7,355 nucleotides of DNA from an uncultured Sutterella sp. (GCA_905213905.1 CAJMKD010000062.1:1-7355); one strand, 5' to 3'; positions 1 to 6,482 are shown, counted from the first letter of the stretch. Notes: generated by a model not told the origin, from the sequence alone. Program-made: numbers and translations.

Positions 1-22
1 CCAAATAGGGCAGCGATTAGGA

Positions 23-40
23 TAAGGATTACGGTCCTTA
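23..40. other. Small hairpin at the left edge
   Basis: A 6-bp inverted repeat (TAAGGA at 23-28, TCCTTA at 35-40) has a 6-base loop. It lies just beyond the stronger stem-loop at 44-70, on the far side of the LysR gene. It may extend the terminator region of that gene or belong to whatever lies left of the window. No gene is visible in bases 1-83. Six base pairs can arise by chance, so this is weak. Confidence 0.3.
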
Positions 41-43
41 GAA

Positions 44-70
44 TCCCCTCCCAACGTAGTTGGGAGGGGA
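44..70 (-). terminator. Stem-loop terminator of the LysR-type gene
   Basis: A perfect 12-bp inverted repeat (44-55 with 59-70) has a 3-base loop, GTA. The stem is mostly G:C. It starts 13 bases past the stop codon of the leftward LysR-type gene, the usual place for a terminator. No good U-tract follows on either strand (the minus strand continues TTCTAAGG), so it is not a textbook intrinsic terminator. It could also protect the mRNA 3' end. The stem is directly visible; the role is inferred. Confidence 0.6.
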
Positions 71-83
71 GCATCAAGAAAGG

Positions 84-1028
84 CTAGCCGCGCGAAAACT
101 GCTCCCGCGCGACCGTTTGCATCGTTCGAATGAGCTCTCGGGCGCCCTTGGAGAGGTAGCGCGCCGGCCGGTAGGCCGCCACCACCTTGCGCTTGGGCAC
201 CGCAGGTTCGATCGTGAAGAAGCGCACGCCGGCGGCCGTCTGGCTGCGACGCGCAAGCGTTTCGGTTGCAATGGTGGCGCCGAGTCCGGCGCCCGCAAGC
301 GCGAGCGCCGCATTGAGCGATTCGCTCTCCAGAACGAGCCGCGGCGAGGCGCCCGTTCGAGCGGCAAGCGAGAGATAGAGCTCGTGGATCTGCTGCCCGG
401 CGCGCACGATGATGAAGGGCTCGTCTGCGAGGAGCCGGAAGGGGAAGGGCGGGAATTCGTCCTGGCGGCGCTCCGGCGGACAGATCGTCATGGCGGCGGC
501 CACGAGCGGGCTCTTTTCGCTGACGGCAAGCAGGAGCCGCTCTTCGTATATATCGATCGATTCGAGACCGGGCTGCGCCATCGGCGCAATCACAAGAGAC
601 AGATCCGTTCGGCCGCCCCAGACGAACGCTTCAAGCTCGCGCGTTGTGCCTTCCTCGAGCGCGATCTCGATGCCCGGGTTCTGCGCACGGAAGACCGGCA
701 GCACTTTTGTAAGGAAGAATATCTCCCGGTATTCGGACGCGCCGATCACGATCCGCCCGCGCCTGCCGCCATTGATGTCGAGCACGGCGCGGCGGCAGTC
801 CTCGCGGATTTCTGCGACGCGTTTTTCCGCATCAAAGAAAATGCGTCCCGATTCGGTGAGCGCGAGCGGCCGGGCCGATCGATCGAAAAGCTCGGCGCCG
901 ATCTCCTTCTCGAGGCGCTGAACAAACTGCGAGAGCGATGGCTGCGAGATGCCGAGCGAAACGGCGGCGCGCGAAATGCTGCCGGCTTCGAGAATTTCGG
1001 ACAAGTAGCGATAGGCCTGAAGCTGCAT
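84..1028 (-). CDS. LysR-family transcriptional regulator
   Basis: This 314-residue protein has the usual length and layout of LysR-type regulators. Residues 1-60 form the winged helix-turn-helix: a short first helix, then GSISRAAVSLGISQPSLSQF, then a recognition and wing region with LEKEIGAELFDR and LTESG. A linker helix (about 61-88) leads to a periplasmic-binding-protein-like effector domain from about residue 90 (RIVIGASEY) to about 300, including a hydrophobic ALALAGAGLGATIA stretch in the second subdomain. Such proteins bind DNA as tetramers and respond to a small molecule. The ATG start at 1028 gives the standard N-terminus, although the ribosome-binding site in front is weak. The gene is divergent from the HAD phosphatase gene 123 bases away, so auto-regulation and control of that gene are plausible. 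The effector cannot be told from sequence. The family call is firm; the target is inferred. Confidence 0.93.
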   Translation of the reverse strand: MQLQAYRYLSEILEAGSISRAAVSLGISQPSLSQFVQRLEKEIGAELFDRSARPLALTESGRIFFDAEKRVAEIREDCRRAVLDINGGRRGRIVIGASEYREIFFLTKVLPVFRAQNPGIEIALEEGTTRELEAFVWGGRTDLSLVIAPMAQPGLESIDIYEERLLLAVSEKSPLVAAAMTICPPERRQDEFPPFPFRLLADEPFIIVRAGQQIHELYLSLAARTGASPRLVLESESLNAALALAGAGLGATIATETLARRSQTAAGVRFFTIEPAVPKRKVVAAYRPARYLSKGARELIRTMQTVAREQFSRG

Positions 1029-1151
1029 CGTGACGGATTCCGTTGAGAAGAGAGGAAAGCGCGGCCATTGTAGCGAAGCGCGTGCGGCAATTTGGCGGCT
1101 GCGCTATCGTACGCTTCGGTTTATTCCTACAGACATCCGAAGCGGGGCTTC
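1029..1151. promoter_or_regulatory. Divergent intergenic region with palindromes
   Basis: This 123-base gap separates the starts of the LysR-type gene (leftward) and the HAD gene (rightward), so promoters for both should lie here. I see no convincing -35/-10 pair. A short palindrome, ACGGATTCCGT (1033-1043), sits directly in front of the LysR start. The 7-mer CGAAGCG occurs at 1074-1080, inverted at 1112-1118, and again at 1138-1144. The last two belong to a perfect 8-bp inverted repeat (1112-1119 with 1137-1144) that ends 7 bases before the HAD start codon. These are candidate operator or mRNA-folding elements. No bound protein can be assigned from sequence. Confidence 0.45.
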
Positions 1152-1856
1152 ATGACCGAGAACTTTTCCACAGAGCACGCGCCTGCGGGCGGGTACGATC
1201 TCGTCGTCTTCGACTGGGACGGCACCATTCTTGACACGACGGCAGCGATTTCGCTCAGCATTCAGCGTGCTGCAGAGAAAATGGGGCTGCCCGTGCCTTC
1301 CACGCAGCGCGCCAACGCCGTGATCGGACTCGGCTGGCGCGAGGCGATCCAAATTGTCGCGCCCACTTGTCCGGTTGAGGAATACAGAACATTTTCGAAC
1401 TTCTATGCGCAGAGCTACCTTGCGCTCGAAGAAGAAGTGCATCTTTTCCCTGGCATTGAAGCGCTTATCCGCGCGCTTGCGGGCGCCGGCGTCTCGCTGG
1501 CGGTCGCCACAGGGAAAAGCCGCCGCGGCCTTGCGCGCGCGCTCGAGAAGACGGGGCTTGCCGAGTGCTTCTGCGCGACGAGAACGGCCGACGTCTGCGC
1601 CTCAAAGCCCAACCCTGAGATGCTCGAGGAAATCGGGATCGAAACCTGCATTGCGCCCGAGCGCACGATCATGGTGGGCGATACGACGCATGATCTTCTG
1701 ATGGCGCGCGCATACGGCTGCCGCGGTATCGGCGTCACTTACGGCGCCATGACGCGCTCGATGCTTCTGGAAGCGTCGCCCGCTGCGGTTTGCGCAAACG
1801 TCCCCGAGCTCGCGCATGTGCTCGGCGCAGAATCGCTGCTCAAGCCCAAAGCCTGA
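1152..1856 (+). CDS. HAD-superfamily phosphatase, phosphoglycolate phosphatase-like
   Basis: This 234-residue cytoplasmic hydrolase of HAD subfamily IA has all four catalytic motifs. Motif I is FDWDGT with nucleophile Asp21 and acid/base Asp23. Motif II is AVATGKS with Thr120. Motif III is Lys152 in SKPNPEML. Motif IV is MVGDTTHD with Mg-binding Asp177 and Asp181. A small helical cap (about residues 30-95) lies between motifs I and II, as in Gph/CbbY-type enzymes, so a small phosphorylated metabolite is the likely substrate. The extended sequence, such as ATGKSRRGLARALEKTGL and GDTTHDLLMA, resembles a phosphatase that in many Burkholderiales sits beside rluC; here the upstream neighbour is instead a divergent LysR gene. 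ATG at 1152 is preferred over the in-frame TTG at 1092: it starts close to the conserved Y-D-L-V-V-F-D strand, and the earlier start would add a poor extension. The purine-rich AGCGGGG in front is a modest ribosome-binding site. The family is certain; the substrate is not. Confidence 0.9.
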   Translation: MTENFSTEHAPAGGYDLVVFDWDGTILDTTAAISLSIQRAAEKMGLPVPSTQRANAVIGLGWREAIQIVAPTCPVEEYRTFSNFYAQSYLALEEEVHLFPGIEALIRALAGAGVSLAVATGKSRRGLARALEKTGLAECFCATRTADVCASKPNPEMLEEIGIETCIAPERTIMVGDTTHDLLMARAYGCRGIGVTYGAMTRSMLLEASPAAVCANVPELAHVLGAESLLKPKA

Positions 1857-1921
1857 TTCCTGAGATACGTTTTCATATTTAGCGCCTTCGCATTACGGGT
1901 TTTGTCTTGCGTTTGCGGGCA

Positions 1922-1947
1922 TGCCTCTAGGTCGAACACCTGAGGCA
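1922..1947. repeat. Bulged stem-loop downstream of the HAD gene
   Basis: Bases 1922-1932 pair with 1938-1947 to give ten base pairs with one bulged T at 1928 and a 5-base loop (CGAAC). It starts 65 bases after the HAD stop codon and ends 119 bases before the transporter start. No U-tract follows on the plus strand, so termination is possible but not supported. The rest of 1857-2014 shows no gene and no convincing promoter; a 7-base T run lies at 1998-2004. Confidence 0.4.
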
Positions 1948-2014
1948 GGTCCTTCGGACGCTCGGCTAATCTAGGCGATGCGGGTTTGGGCCCTCACTTT
2001 TTTTCGTATATCAA

Positions 2015-2046
2015 AAGGCGCTTATTGTCTCTGCGCCTTGGCGCAG
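2015..2046 (+). promoter_or_regulatory. Leader with two mutually exclusive hairpins
   Basis: Just upstream of the transporter gene, AAGGCGC (2015-2021) can pair with GCGCCTT (2033-2039) around an 11-base loop. Alternatively, CTGCGC (2031-2036) can pair with GCGCAG (2041-2046) around a 4-base loop. The two stems share bases 2033-2036, so only one can form at a time. The second ends 20 bases before the start codon at 2067. Such switching leaders are typical of attenuation or translation control, but no U-tract, known riboswitch core or leader peptide is recognised. The pairing is visible; the function is inferred. Confidence 0.35.
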
Positions 2047-2066
2047 GGACCGGGCGGTGTTCTGCC

Positions 2067-3272
2067 ATGTTTGAAAACGTCTATTTCTACCTCTTTCTCG
2101 TCCTGCTCTTCTTCGGCATCGGCGACGTGCTCGGCACTCTCACGAAAGCAAAGCTCTCCTCTGTTTTCGTGAGCTTGTTCCTCTTTCTCATCTGCTTTGT
2201 GACCGGCGTCATTCCGCCCGACATCATCAAGCAGGCCGGCATTGCCGAAGTCGGCAAATGGGTGACGCCCTTCATCGTCTTCTCGATGGGCACGTCGATC
2301 AACATCCGCGAGTTCATTGCGGAGTGGCGCACGCTTGTGACGGCTGTCTTCTCGATGATTGTCGTGGCTATTGCCGGTCTGGCAATGATTCCGCTCATCG
2401 GCTACAACGAAACGATCGTGAGCGTGCCGATCATCAACGGCGGCATCGTGGCGACGCAGATCATGACGAGCGCCGCGCTCGAACATGGCATGACGCTCGC
2501 AGCTGCGCTCGGCGCGATCTGCTACGCCGTGCAGAAGTTCGTCGGCACGCCGATCGCCTCTTACTACGGCATCCGTGAAGCGCGCATCCTCATTGAGGAA
2601 TACCGCCGCACGGGCGGCGCCGTTGCGCGCGAAGCCGCCGCGAAAAAGGCGGATGCCAAGAAGGCGCAGCCCGATGCCCCCGCCAAGCCCAACTTCTTTG
2701 AATCCCACAAGAAGTACTACGGCGCCTTCGTTTCGCTTGCGATCTGCGGCTTCTTTGCCTGGCTCTCCTTCCTGCTCGGCAAGTGGACGGGGCTCGCCTC
2801 TTCGATCTGGGCGCTCATTCTCGGCACGCTCGTTTCCGCAACGGGAATGCTTCCCAAGAACATCCTGAAGCATTCGAATTCATCGGGCATCTTCAACGTC
2901 TTCATCTTCGCGACGATCATTCCCTCGCTCGCCAAGATCCGCCTTGAGGACCTCGCCACGCTCGGCTATTCGCTCGTGGTGCTCTTTGCCGTCACGTGCG
3001 CCGTGCTCTTCCTCTTCTTCTACATCCTGCCCTTCTGGAAGCTGCTCGGCTCGCGCAACCTCGCCATGGGCGTCTCCGTGGGGCAGCTTCTCGGCTTCCC
3101 GGCGACGTACCTCATCGTCAATGAAGTGGCGAAGGCCGTCGGCGAAAACGACGGTGAAATTCAGTACATCTCCGACCACCTGATGCCGAAGTATCTGGTT
3201 TCGGGCTTTGCCACCGTGACGTCCTGCTCGGTCATCATGGCAGGCATCTTCCAGGGGCTCCTGCAGCCTTAG
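2067..3272 (+). CDS. Multi-spanning transporter, distantly GltS-like (sodium/glutamate symporter type)
   Basis: This 401-residue, very hydrophobic inner-membrane protein has about ten membrane segments in two halves. They are separated by a charged Ala/Lys-rich cytoplasmic linker (about residues 183-216). Its length matches E. coli GltS, and several stretches fit that family's pattern. FIVFSMGTSINI (69-80) corresponds to the GltS FFATIGLNANI region. A Gly-rich broken-helix stretch, INGGIVATQIM (123-133), is followed by ALGAICYAVQKFVGTPIASY. In the second half, VSVGQLLGFPATYLIVNEVAK (around 336-356) takes the place of the second Gly/Pro re-entrant segment. Overall identity to GltS looks low, so this is a related secondary transporter rather than GltS itself. 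ATG at 2067 is chosen because it opens on the first membrane helix; an in-frame TTG at 1986 would add a charged, unlikely leader. GGGCGGTG serves as a modest ribosome-binding site. The gamma-glutamyltransferase-family gene 87 bases downstream suggests a glutamate or gamma-glutamyl substrate, which is inference. The transporter call is sound; the substrate is open. Confidence 0.65.
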   Translation: MFENVYFYLFLVLLFFGIGDVLGTLTKAKLSSVFVSLFLFLICFVTGVIPPDIIKQAGIAEVGKWVTPFIVFSMGTSINIREFIAEWRTLVTAVFSMIVVAIAGLAMIPLIGYNETIVSVPIINGGIVATQIMTSAALEHGMTLAAALGAICYAVQKFVGTPIASYYGIREARILIEEYRRTGGAVAREAAAKKADAKKAQPDAPAKPNFFESHKKYYGAFVSLAICGFFAWLSFLLGKWTGLASSIWALILGTLVSATGMLPKNILKHSNSSGIFNVFIFATIIPSLAKIRLEDLATLGYSLVVLFAVTCAVLFLFFYILPFWKLLGSRNLAMGVSVGQLLGFPATYLIVNEVAKAVGENDGEIQYISDHLMPKYLVSGFATVTSCSVIMAGIFQGLLQP

Positions 3273-3292
3273 GCGGCCGCAAGCCTTGGCTG

Positions 3293-3315
3293 AGGCGCGG
3301 GATGAGCCCGCGCCT
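3293..3315 (+). repeat. GC-rich stem-loop between transporter and GGT-like gene
   Basis: A perfect 9-bp, G:C-dominated stem (AGGCGCGGG at 3293-3301 with CCCGCGCCT at 3307-3315) has a 5-base loop. An outer 6-bp pairing (GCGGCC 3273-3278 with GGCCGC 3317-3322) could enclose it, starting immediately after the transporter stop codon. No clean U-tract follows; the next bases are GCATTCGCTTTCTTCC. It may be a partial terminator or an mRNA-stabilising element that gives the two genes different expression. Confidence 0.5.
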
Positions 3316-3359
3316 TGGCCGCATTCGCTTTCTTCCACGCTTATTCAGGATTTCGTGAC

Positions 3360-4976
3360 ATGATCAAGTTCGACTTTGACGCGCAGGACTATCCCTATCC
3401 TTCCAAGCGGCATGTGGTCTATGCCAAGAACGGCATGGCCTGCGCCGGCAACCCCACGGCCGCTTCGATCGGCCTGCAGACGCTCATGAAGGGCGGCAAC
3501 GCCGTCGACGCCGCCATTGCGATGGCGAGCGCCTATCCGGTCGTCGAGCCGACAGGCAACGGCATCGGCGCCGACTGCTTCGCGATCGTCTGGTTCAAGG
3601 GCAAGCTCTACGGCATCAACGGCTCCGGCCCGGCTCCGAAGGCCAATTCCGTGGCGGCGCTCAAGGCCCGCGGCTACGACAAGATCCCGTCCTACGGCGT
3701 TGAGCCGATCAATGTGCCGGGCGCCGTCGGCGCCGGGATGGCGCTGCATGAGCGCTTCGGCTCGATGCCGCTCGAGGACGTGATGGCGCCCGCCATCAGC
3801 TACGCCGAAAACGGCTACCCTGTTTCGCCCAATGTTTCCCGCCTTTGGGAAGAAGCCTGGCAGATCTACGGCAAGTACAAGGACCGTCCGGAATTCCAGG
3901 GCCTTTTCGACACCTTCATGGACAAGGGCACCTGGTATCGTCCGGGCGAGGTCTTCCGCGCGCCCGACCATGCCAAAACGCTGCGCCTCATTGCCAAGAC
4001 GAAGGGCGAAGCGTTCTATCGCGGCGAGCTCGCCGAGAAGATGGACGCCTTCTTCAAGAAGCACAACGGGTTCCTCACGGCGGAAGATCTTGCCGCCTAC
4101 AAGCCCGAGTGGGTTGAGCCGATTTCCGTCAACTACCACGGCTACGATGTCTGGGAGCTCCCGCCCAACGGCCACGGCATCACGGTGCTGATGGCGCTGC
4201 AGATTCTGAAGGGCTTTGAGCTCGGCGAGCGCGACTGCGCCGACACGATGCACAAGCAAATCGAAGCGATGAAGCTCGCCATGAGCGACACGGCCGCTCA
4301 CGTGGCAGAGCCCGCCTACATGCGCGTCACCGTCGACGAGCTTCTCTCCGAACGCTATGCAGCCGACCGCCGCGCGCTCATCGGCGACGAGGCGATCATG
4401 CCGACGGCGGGCGACCCGAAGTACCATTCGACGATCTACTTCTGCTGCGCGGACGGCGAAGGCAACATGGTTTCCTTCATCCAGTCGAACTTCCGCGGCT
4501 TCGGCTCCGGCATCGTGATTCCGGGCACCGGCATTGCGCTCAATGACCGCGCTGAAAACTTCAAGTTCGACGAGAACCATCCGAATGCGCTGCTCGGCGG
4601 CAAGCGTCCGTATCACACGATCATTCCGGGTTTCCTCACGAAGGACGGCGAGCCGGTCGGTCCCTTCGGCATCATGGGCGGCTTCATGCAGCCGCAGGCG
4701 CACGTCCAGGTCGTTCAGAACATGATCGACTGGCACCTCAATCCGCAGCAGGCGCTCGATGCGCCGCGCTGGCAGTGGGTGGGCGGCAAGAACGTCGAGG
4801 TTGAGCAGGATACGCCCAACCACATCATCCGCCTCCTGCAGCGCCGCGGCCACAACATCATCGTTCAGCCCGACCCGTATCACATGGGCCGCGGCCAGAT
4901 GATCCTGCGCAATTCCGAGGGCGTGCTTTGCGGCGCAACGGAAAAGCGCACCGACGGCCAGATCATGGCTTACTGA
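3360..4976 (+). CDS. Gamma-glutamyltransferase-family enzyme, YwrD-like, cytoplasmic
   Basis: This 538-residue Ntn-hydrolase proenzyme is predicted to cleave itself before Thr358 (HSTIYF), giving subunits of about 357 and 181 residues with Thr358 as nucleophile. Family landmarks are GGNAVDAA (45-52), VVEPTGNGIGADCF, NVPGAVGAG, GFGSGIVIPGTGIALNDR, RPYHTIIPG (416-424) and GIMGG, whose Gly440-Gly441 form the oxyanion hole. These match YwrD-type members better than E. coli Ggt. The Arg of Ggt that binds the gamma-glutamyl carboxylate (DFREMAP) aligns with Ser89 in NGSGPAP, and the Ser-Ser pair before the oxyanion Gly-Gly aligns with His419-Thr420. No signal peptide or membrane segment is present, so it should act in the cytoplasm, unlike periplasmic Ggt. 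ATG at 3360 is preferred to an in-frame TTG at 3315 because AGGA lies 9 bases in front of it and the TTG overlaps the upstream stem-loop. Glutathione or another gamma-glutamyl or acyl amide is possible. The family is certain; the substrate is uncertain. Confidence 0.92.
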   Translation: MIKFDFDAQDYPYPSKRHVVYAKNGMACAGNPTAASIGLQTLMKGGNAVDAAIAMASAYPVVEPTGNGIGADCFAIVWFKGKLYGINGSGPAPKANSVAALKARGYDKIPSYGVEPINVPGAVGAGMALHERFGSMPLEDVMAPAISYAENGYPVSPNVSRLWEEAWQIYGKYKDRPEFQGLFDTFMDKGTWYRPGEVFRAPDHAKTLRLIAKTKGEAFYRGELAEKMDAFFKKHNGFLTAEDLAAYKPEWVEPISVNYHGYDVWELPPNGHGITVLMALQILKGFELGERDCADTMHKQIEAMKLAMSDTAAHVAEPAYMRVTVDELLSERYAADRRALIGDEAIMPTAGDPKYHSTIYFCCADGEGNMVSFIQSNFRGFGSGIVIPGTGIALNDRAENFKFDENHPNALLGGKRPYHTIIPGFLTKDGEPVGPFGIMGGFMQPQAHVQVVQNMIDWHLNPQQALDAPRWQWVGGKNVEVEQDTPNHIIRLLQRRGHNIIVQPDPYHMGRGQMILRNSEGVLCGATEKRTDGQIMAY

Positions 4977-5014
4977 TCGGCAAAGCGAACGCTGACCGCC
5001 TGACGGCATAAAAG

Positions 5015-5047
5015 AAGGCCGCTCTTCCGAAAAGGGGGAGCGGCCTT
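5015..5047. terminator. Bidirectional intrinsic terminator
   Basis: A 14-bp stem (5015-5028 with 5034-5047, including two G:T pairs) encloses a 5-base GAAAA loop. The plus strand continues into CCTTTCGTTT and the minus strand into CTTCTTTTAT, so a T-rich tail follows in both directions. It lies 38 bases after the stop of the rightward GGT-like gene and 37 bases after the stop of the leftward symporter gene. One hairpin can therefore end both convergent transcripts. Confidence 0.9.
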
Positions 5048-5084
5048 TCGTTTGGGGCGCTTCGCCTGAAAGCGGCGCGAGGCG

Positions 5085-6389
5085 TCAGAGCTTGTCGCCG
5101 TAGATGTCGCGGTTCACCATGGCGGCAACCGCACTGTCGGACCAGACATTGAGCGTGGTTTCAATCGCATCAATGACGGCATAAAAGGGCAGGATCACGC
5201 CCATGAGCAGAATGGGCACGTTCATGCTGGCAAGAAGCGAAGCCGAGAGGAAGAAGCAGCCCATCGGAACGCCGGCATTCCCGATGGCGGCGATCGTGGA
5301 TATGACGATCCATGCGGCGAGCGTGCCCGCGGTGATCTCGGCGCCGGCATTCTGCATGAGATAGACCACCGTGATCAGGATGAAGGCTGCGCAGCCGTTC
5401 ATGTTGATCGTCGTGCAGATCGGCAGCACGAAGCGCGACACGGGCTTTCGAACGCCGAGCTTTTCCGAGCAGGCCATCGTGACGGGGAGCGTGCCCGCAG
5501 AGGACTTGGAGAAGAAGGCCACCATGAGGGCGGGGAACATCCCGCGCGCGACGCGAATCGGATTGAGGCCGCGCGCCAGGAGCACGAGCGGCAGGATGAC
5601 GAGCATCTGAATGAAATTCGCCGAGAGCACGGCGCCGAAGTAGCTCCCGAGGCCGCCGATCGCCACGCCTGCCGTGAGCTCGATCGCGAGCACGGAGAAA
5701 AAGCCGAAGAGGCCGATCGGCAGCGCCCGGATGATCCAGCCCACGATCGTGAAGAGCACGGACTGCAGTCCTGCAAAGAAGGCGGTCAGGACTTCCTGCG
5801 GACGCCCGGCCGGCATTTTCGCGAGCGCAATGCCGACCGCTGCCGAAATCAGCAGCACCGAGAGCACGTTGGCCGAAAGGAAGGGCGAAAGAATGTTGTC
5901 CGGAATGACCGACTGCACGTAATCGAGGTAGCTCCCTGCCGGCGCGGCGCCCTCAAGCGCGGCGCTCGCTGAAACGGCAACGTTTTCTGGCGCAAAGACA
6001 ACGAAGAGAACGGCGGCGAGCGCCGCAGCGAGCACCGTCGTGAAGAGCGTGTAGAAGATCGTGTGCCGGAAGATCTTGCCCGAGTCGCTCGACTGCGAGA
6101 TGCTCGCGAGCGTCGTGATGATCGAGACGGCGATGATCGGAATCGAGATGAACTTGAAGAGCCGAATGAAAATCGACGATATGATCTGCGCGGTCTGATG
6201 GAGCATTTCGCCGCCCCAGAGGCCGTTTGCGATGCCGAGCGCCATCGCGGCAAGGTAGAGGCCCGCGAGCGTGAGCTGACGGCGCTTCTCCGCCGGGCTC
6301 ATGACGTGTCTGCCCTCGGGCTGCGGGTTCGGACGGTCTGTGTCGGCGCGCTCGGGCGCAGACGCGTCATTTCTGATGTTTTCGGTCAT
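5085..6389 (-). CDS. Dicarboxylate/amino acid:cation symporter (DAACS family)
   Basis: This 434-residue inner-membrane secondary transporter has the GltPh/GltP/DctA fold. A hydrophilic N-terminus (1-38) is followed by eight membrane helices and two re-entrant hairpins. Hairpin 1 carries the Ser-rich tip SKSSAGTLP (294-302). Helix 7 carries NMNGC (329-333) where the family has NMDGT. Hairpin 2 includes GNAGVPMGCFFLSAS. Helix 8 has D407-A-I-E410-T-T-L-N414-V-W-S-D418 where GltPh has D-x-x-R-T-x-x-N-V-x-G-D. Sodium-site residues N414 and D418 and the substrate-amine Asp407 are kept. The Arg that binds an acidic side chain is replaced by Glu410, so aspartate, glutamate or a dicarboxylate is an unlikely substrate. 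ATG at 6389 is preferred to a GTG at 6431 because AGGAAAGG precedes it by 9 bases; Met30 (at 6302, after GAGGG) is a possible shorter start. The gene is convergent with the GGT-like gene. The family is firm; the substrate is open. Confidence 0.93.
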   Translation of the reverse strand: MTENIRNDASAPERADTDRPNPQPEGRHVMSPAEKRRQLTLAGLYLAAMALGIANGLWGGEMLHQTAQIISSIFIRLFKFISIPIIAVSIITTLASISQSSDSGKIFRHTIFYTLFTTVLAAALAAVLFVVFAPENVAVSASAALEGAAPAGSYLDYVQSVIPDNILSPFLSANVLSVLLISAAVGIALAKMPAGRPQEVLTAFFAGLQSVLFTIVGWIIRALPIGLFGFFSVLAIELTAGVAIGGLGSYFGAVLSANFIQMLVILPLVLLARGLNPIRVARGMFPALMVAFFSKSSAGTLPVTMACSEKLGVRKPVSRFVLPICTTINMNGCAAFILITVVYLMQNAGAEITAGTLAAWIVISTIAAIGNAGVPMGCFFLSASLLASMNVPILLMGVILPFYAVIDAIETTLNVWSDSAVAAMVNRDIYGDKL

Positions 6390-6482
6390 TTTCGGATGCC
6401 TTTCCTTTGCGGTCCGCGCCTGGCAGGCCACGCTTCATAGCTGATGTCGAGGGCGGACGGGCCGCCGGTCGTTCCTTTTGAA

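Noticed and set aside
60..1046. A 328-residue plus-strand open frame opposite the LysR gene
   Set aside because: Arg/Glu-rich translation with no recognisable domain; the minus strand encodes a complete LysR regulator with a proper helix-turn-helix.
1923..1950. Possible tRNA T-arm-like sequence (GGTCGAACACC)
   Set aside because: It has one T too few for a T-loop, and there is no acceptor stem, anticodon arm or D-arm around it.
2022..2873. A 283-residue minus-strand open frame opposite the transporter
   Set aside because: Its charged, low-complexity translation is what the reverse complement of hydrophobic membrane codons gives; no ribosome-binding site or domain supports it.
3273..3280. GCGGCCGC (a NotI restriction site) after the transporter stop codon
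   Set aside because: An 8-base palindrome of this composition is expected now and then in GC-rich DNA; nothing suggests a cloning scar.
3345..5009. A 554-residue open frame on the minus strand opposite the GGT-like gene
   Set aside because: It is a shadow: GC-rich codon bias on the real strand removes stops from the antisense frame. Its translation is rich in Arg, His, Val and Asp, with no domain, while the plus strand carries an unmistakable GGT-family protein.
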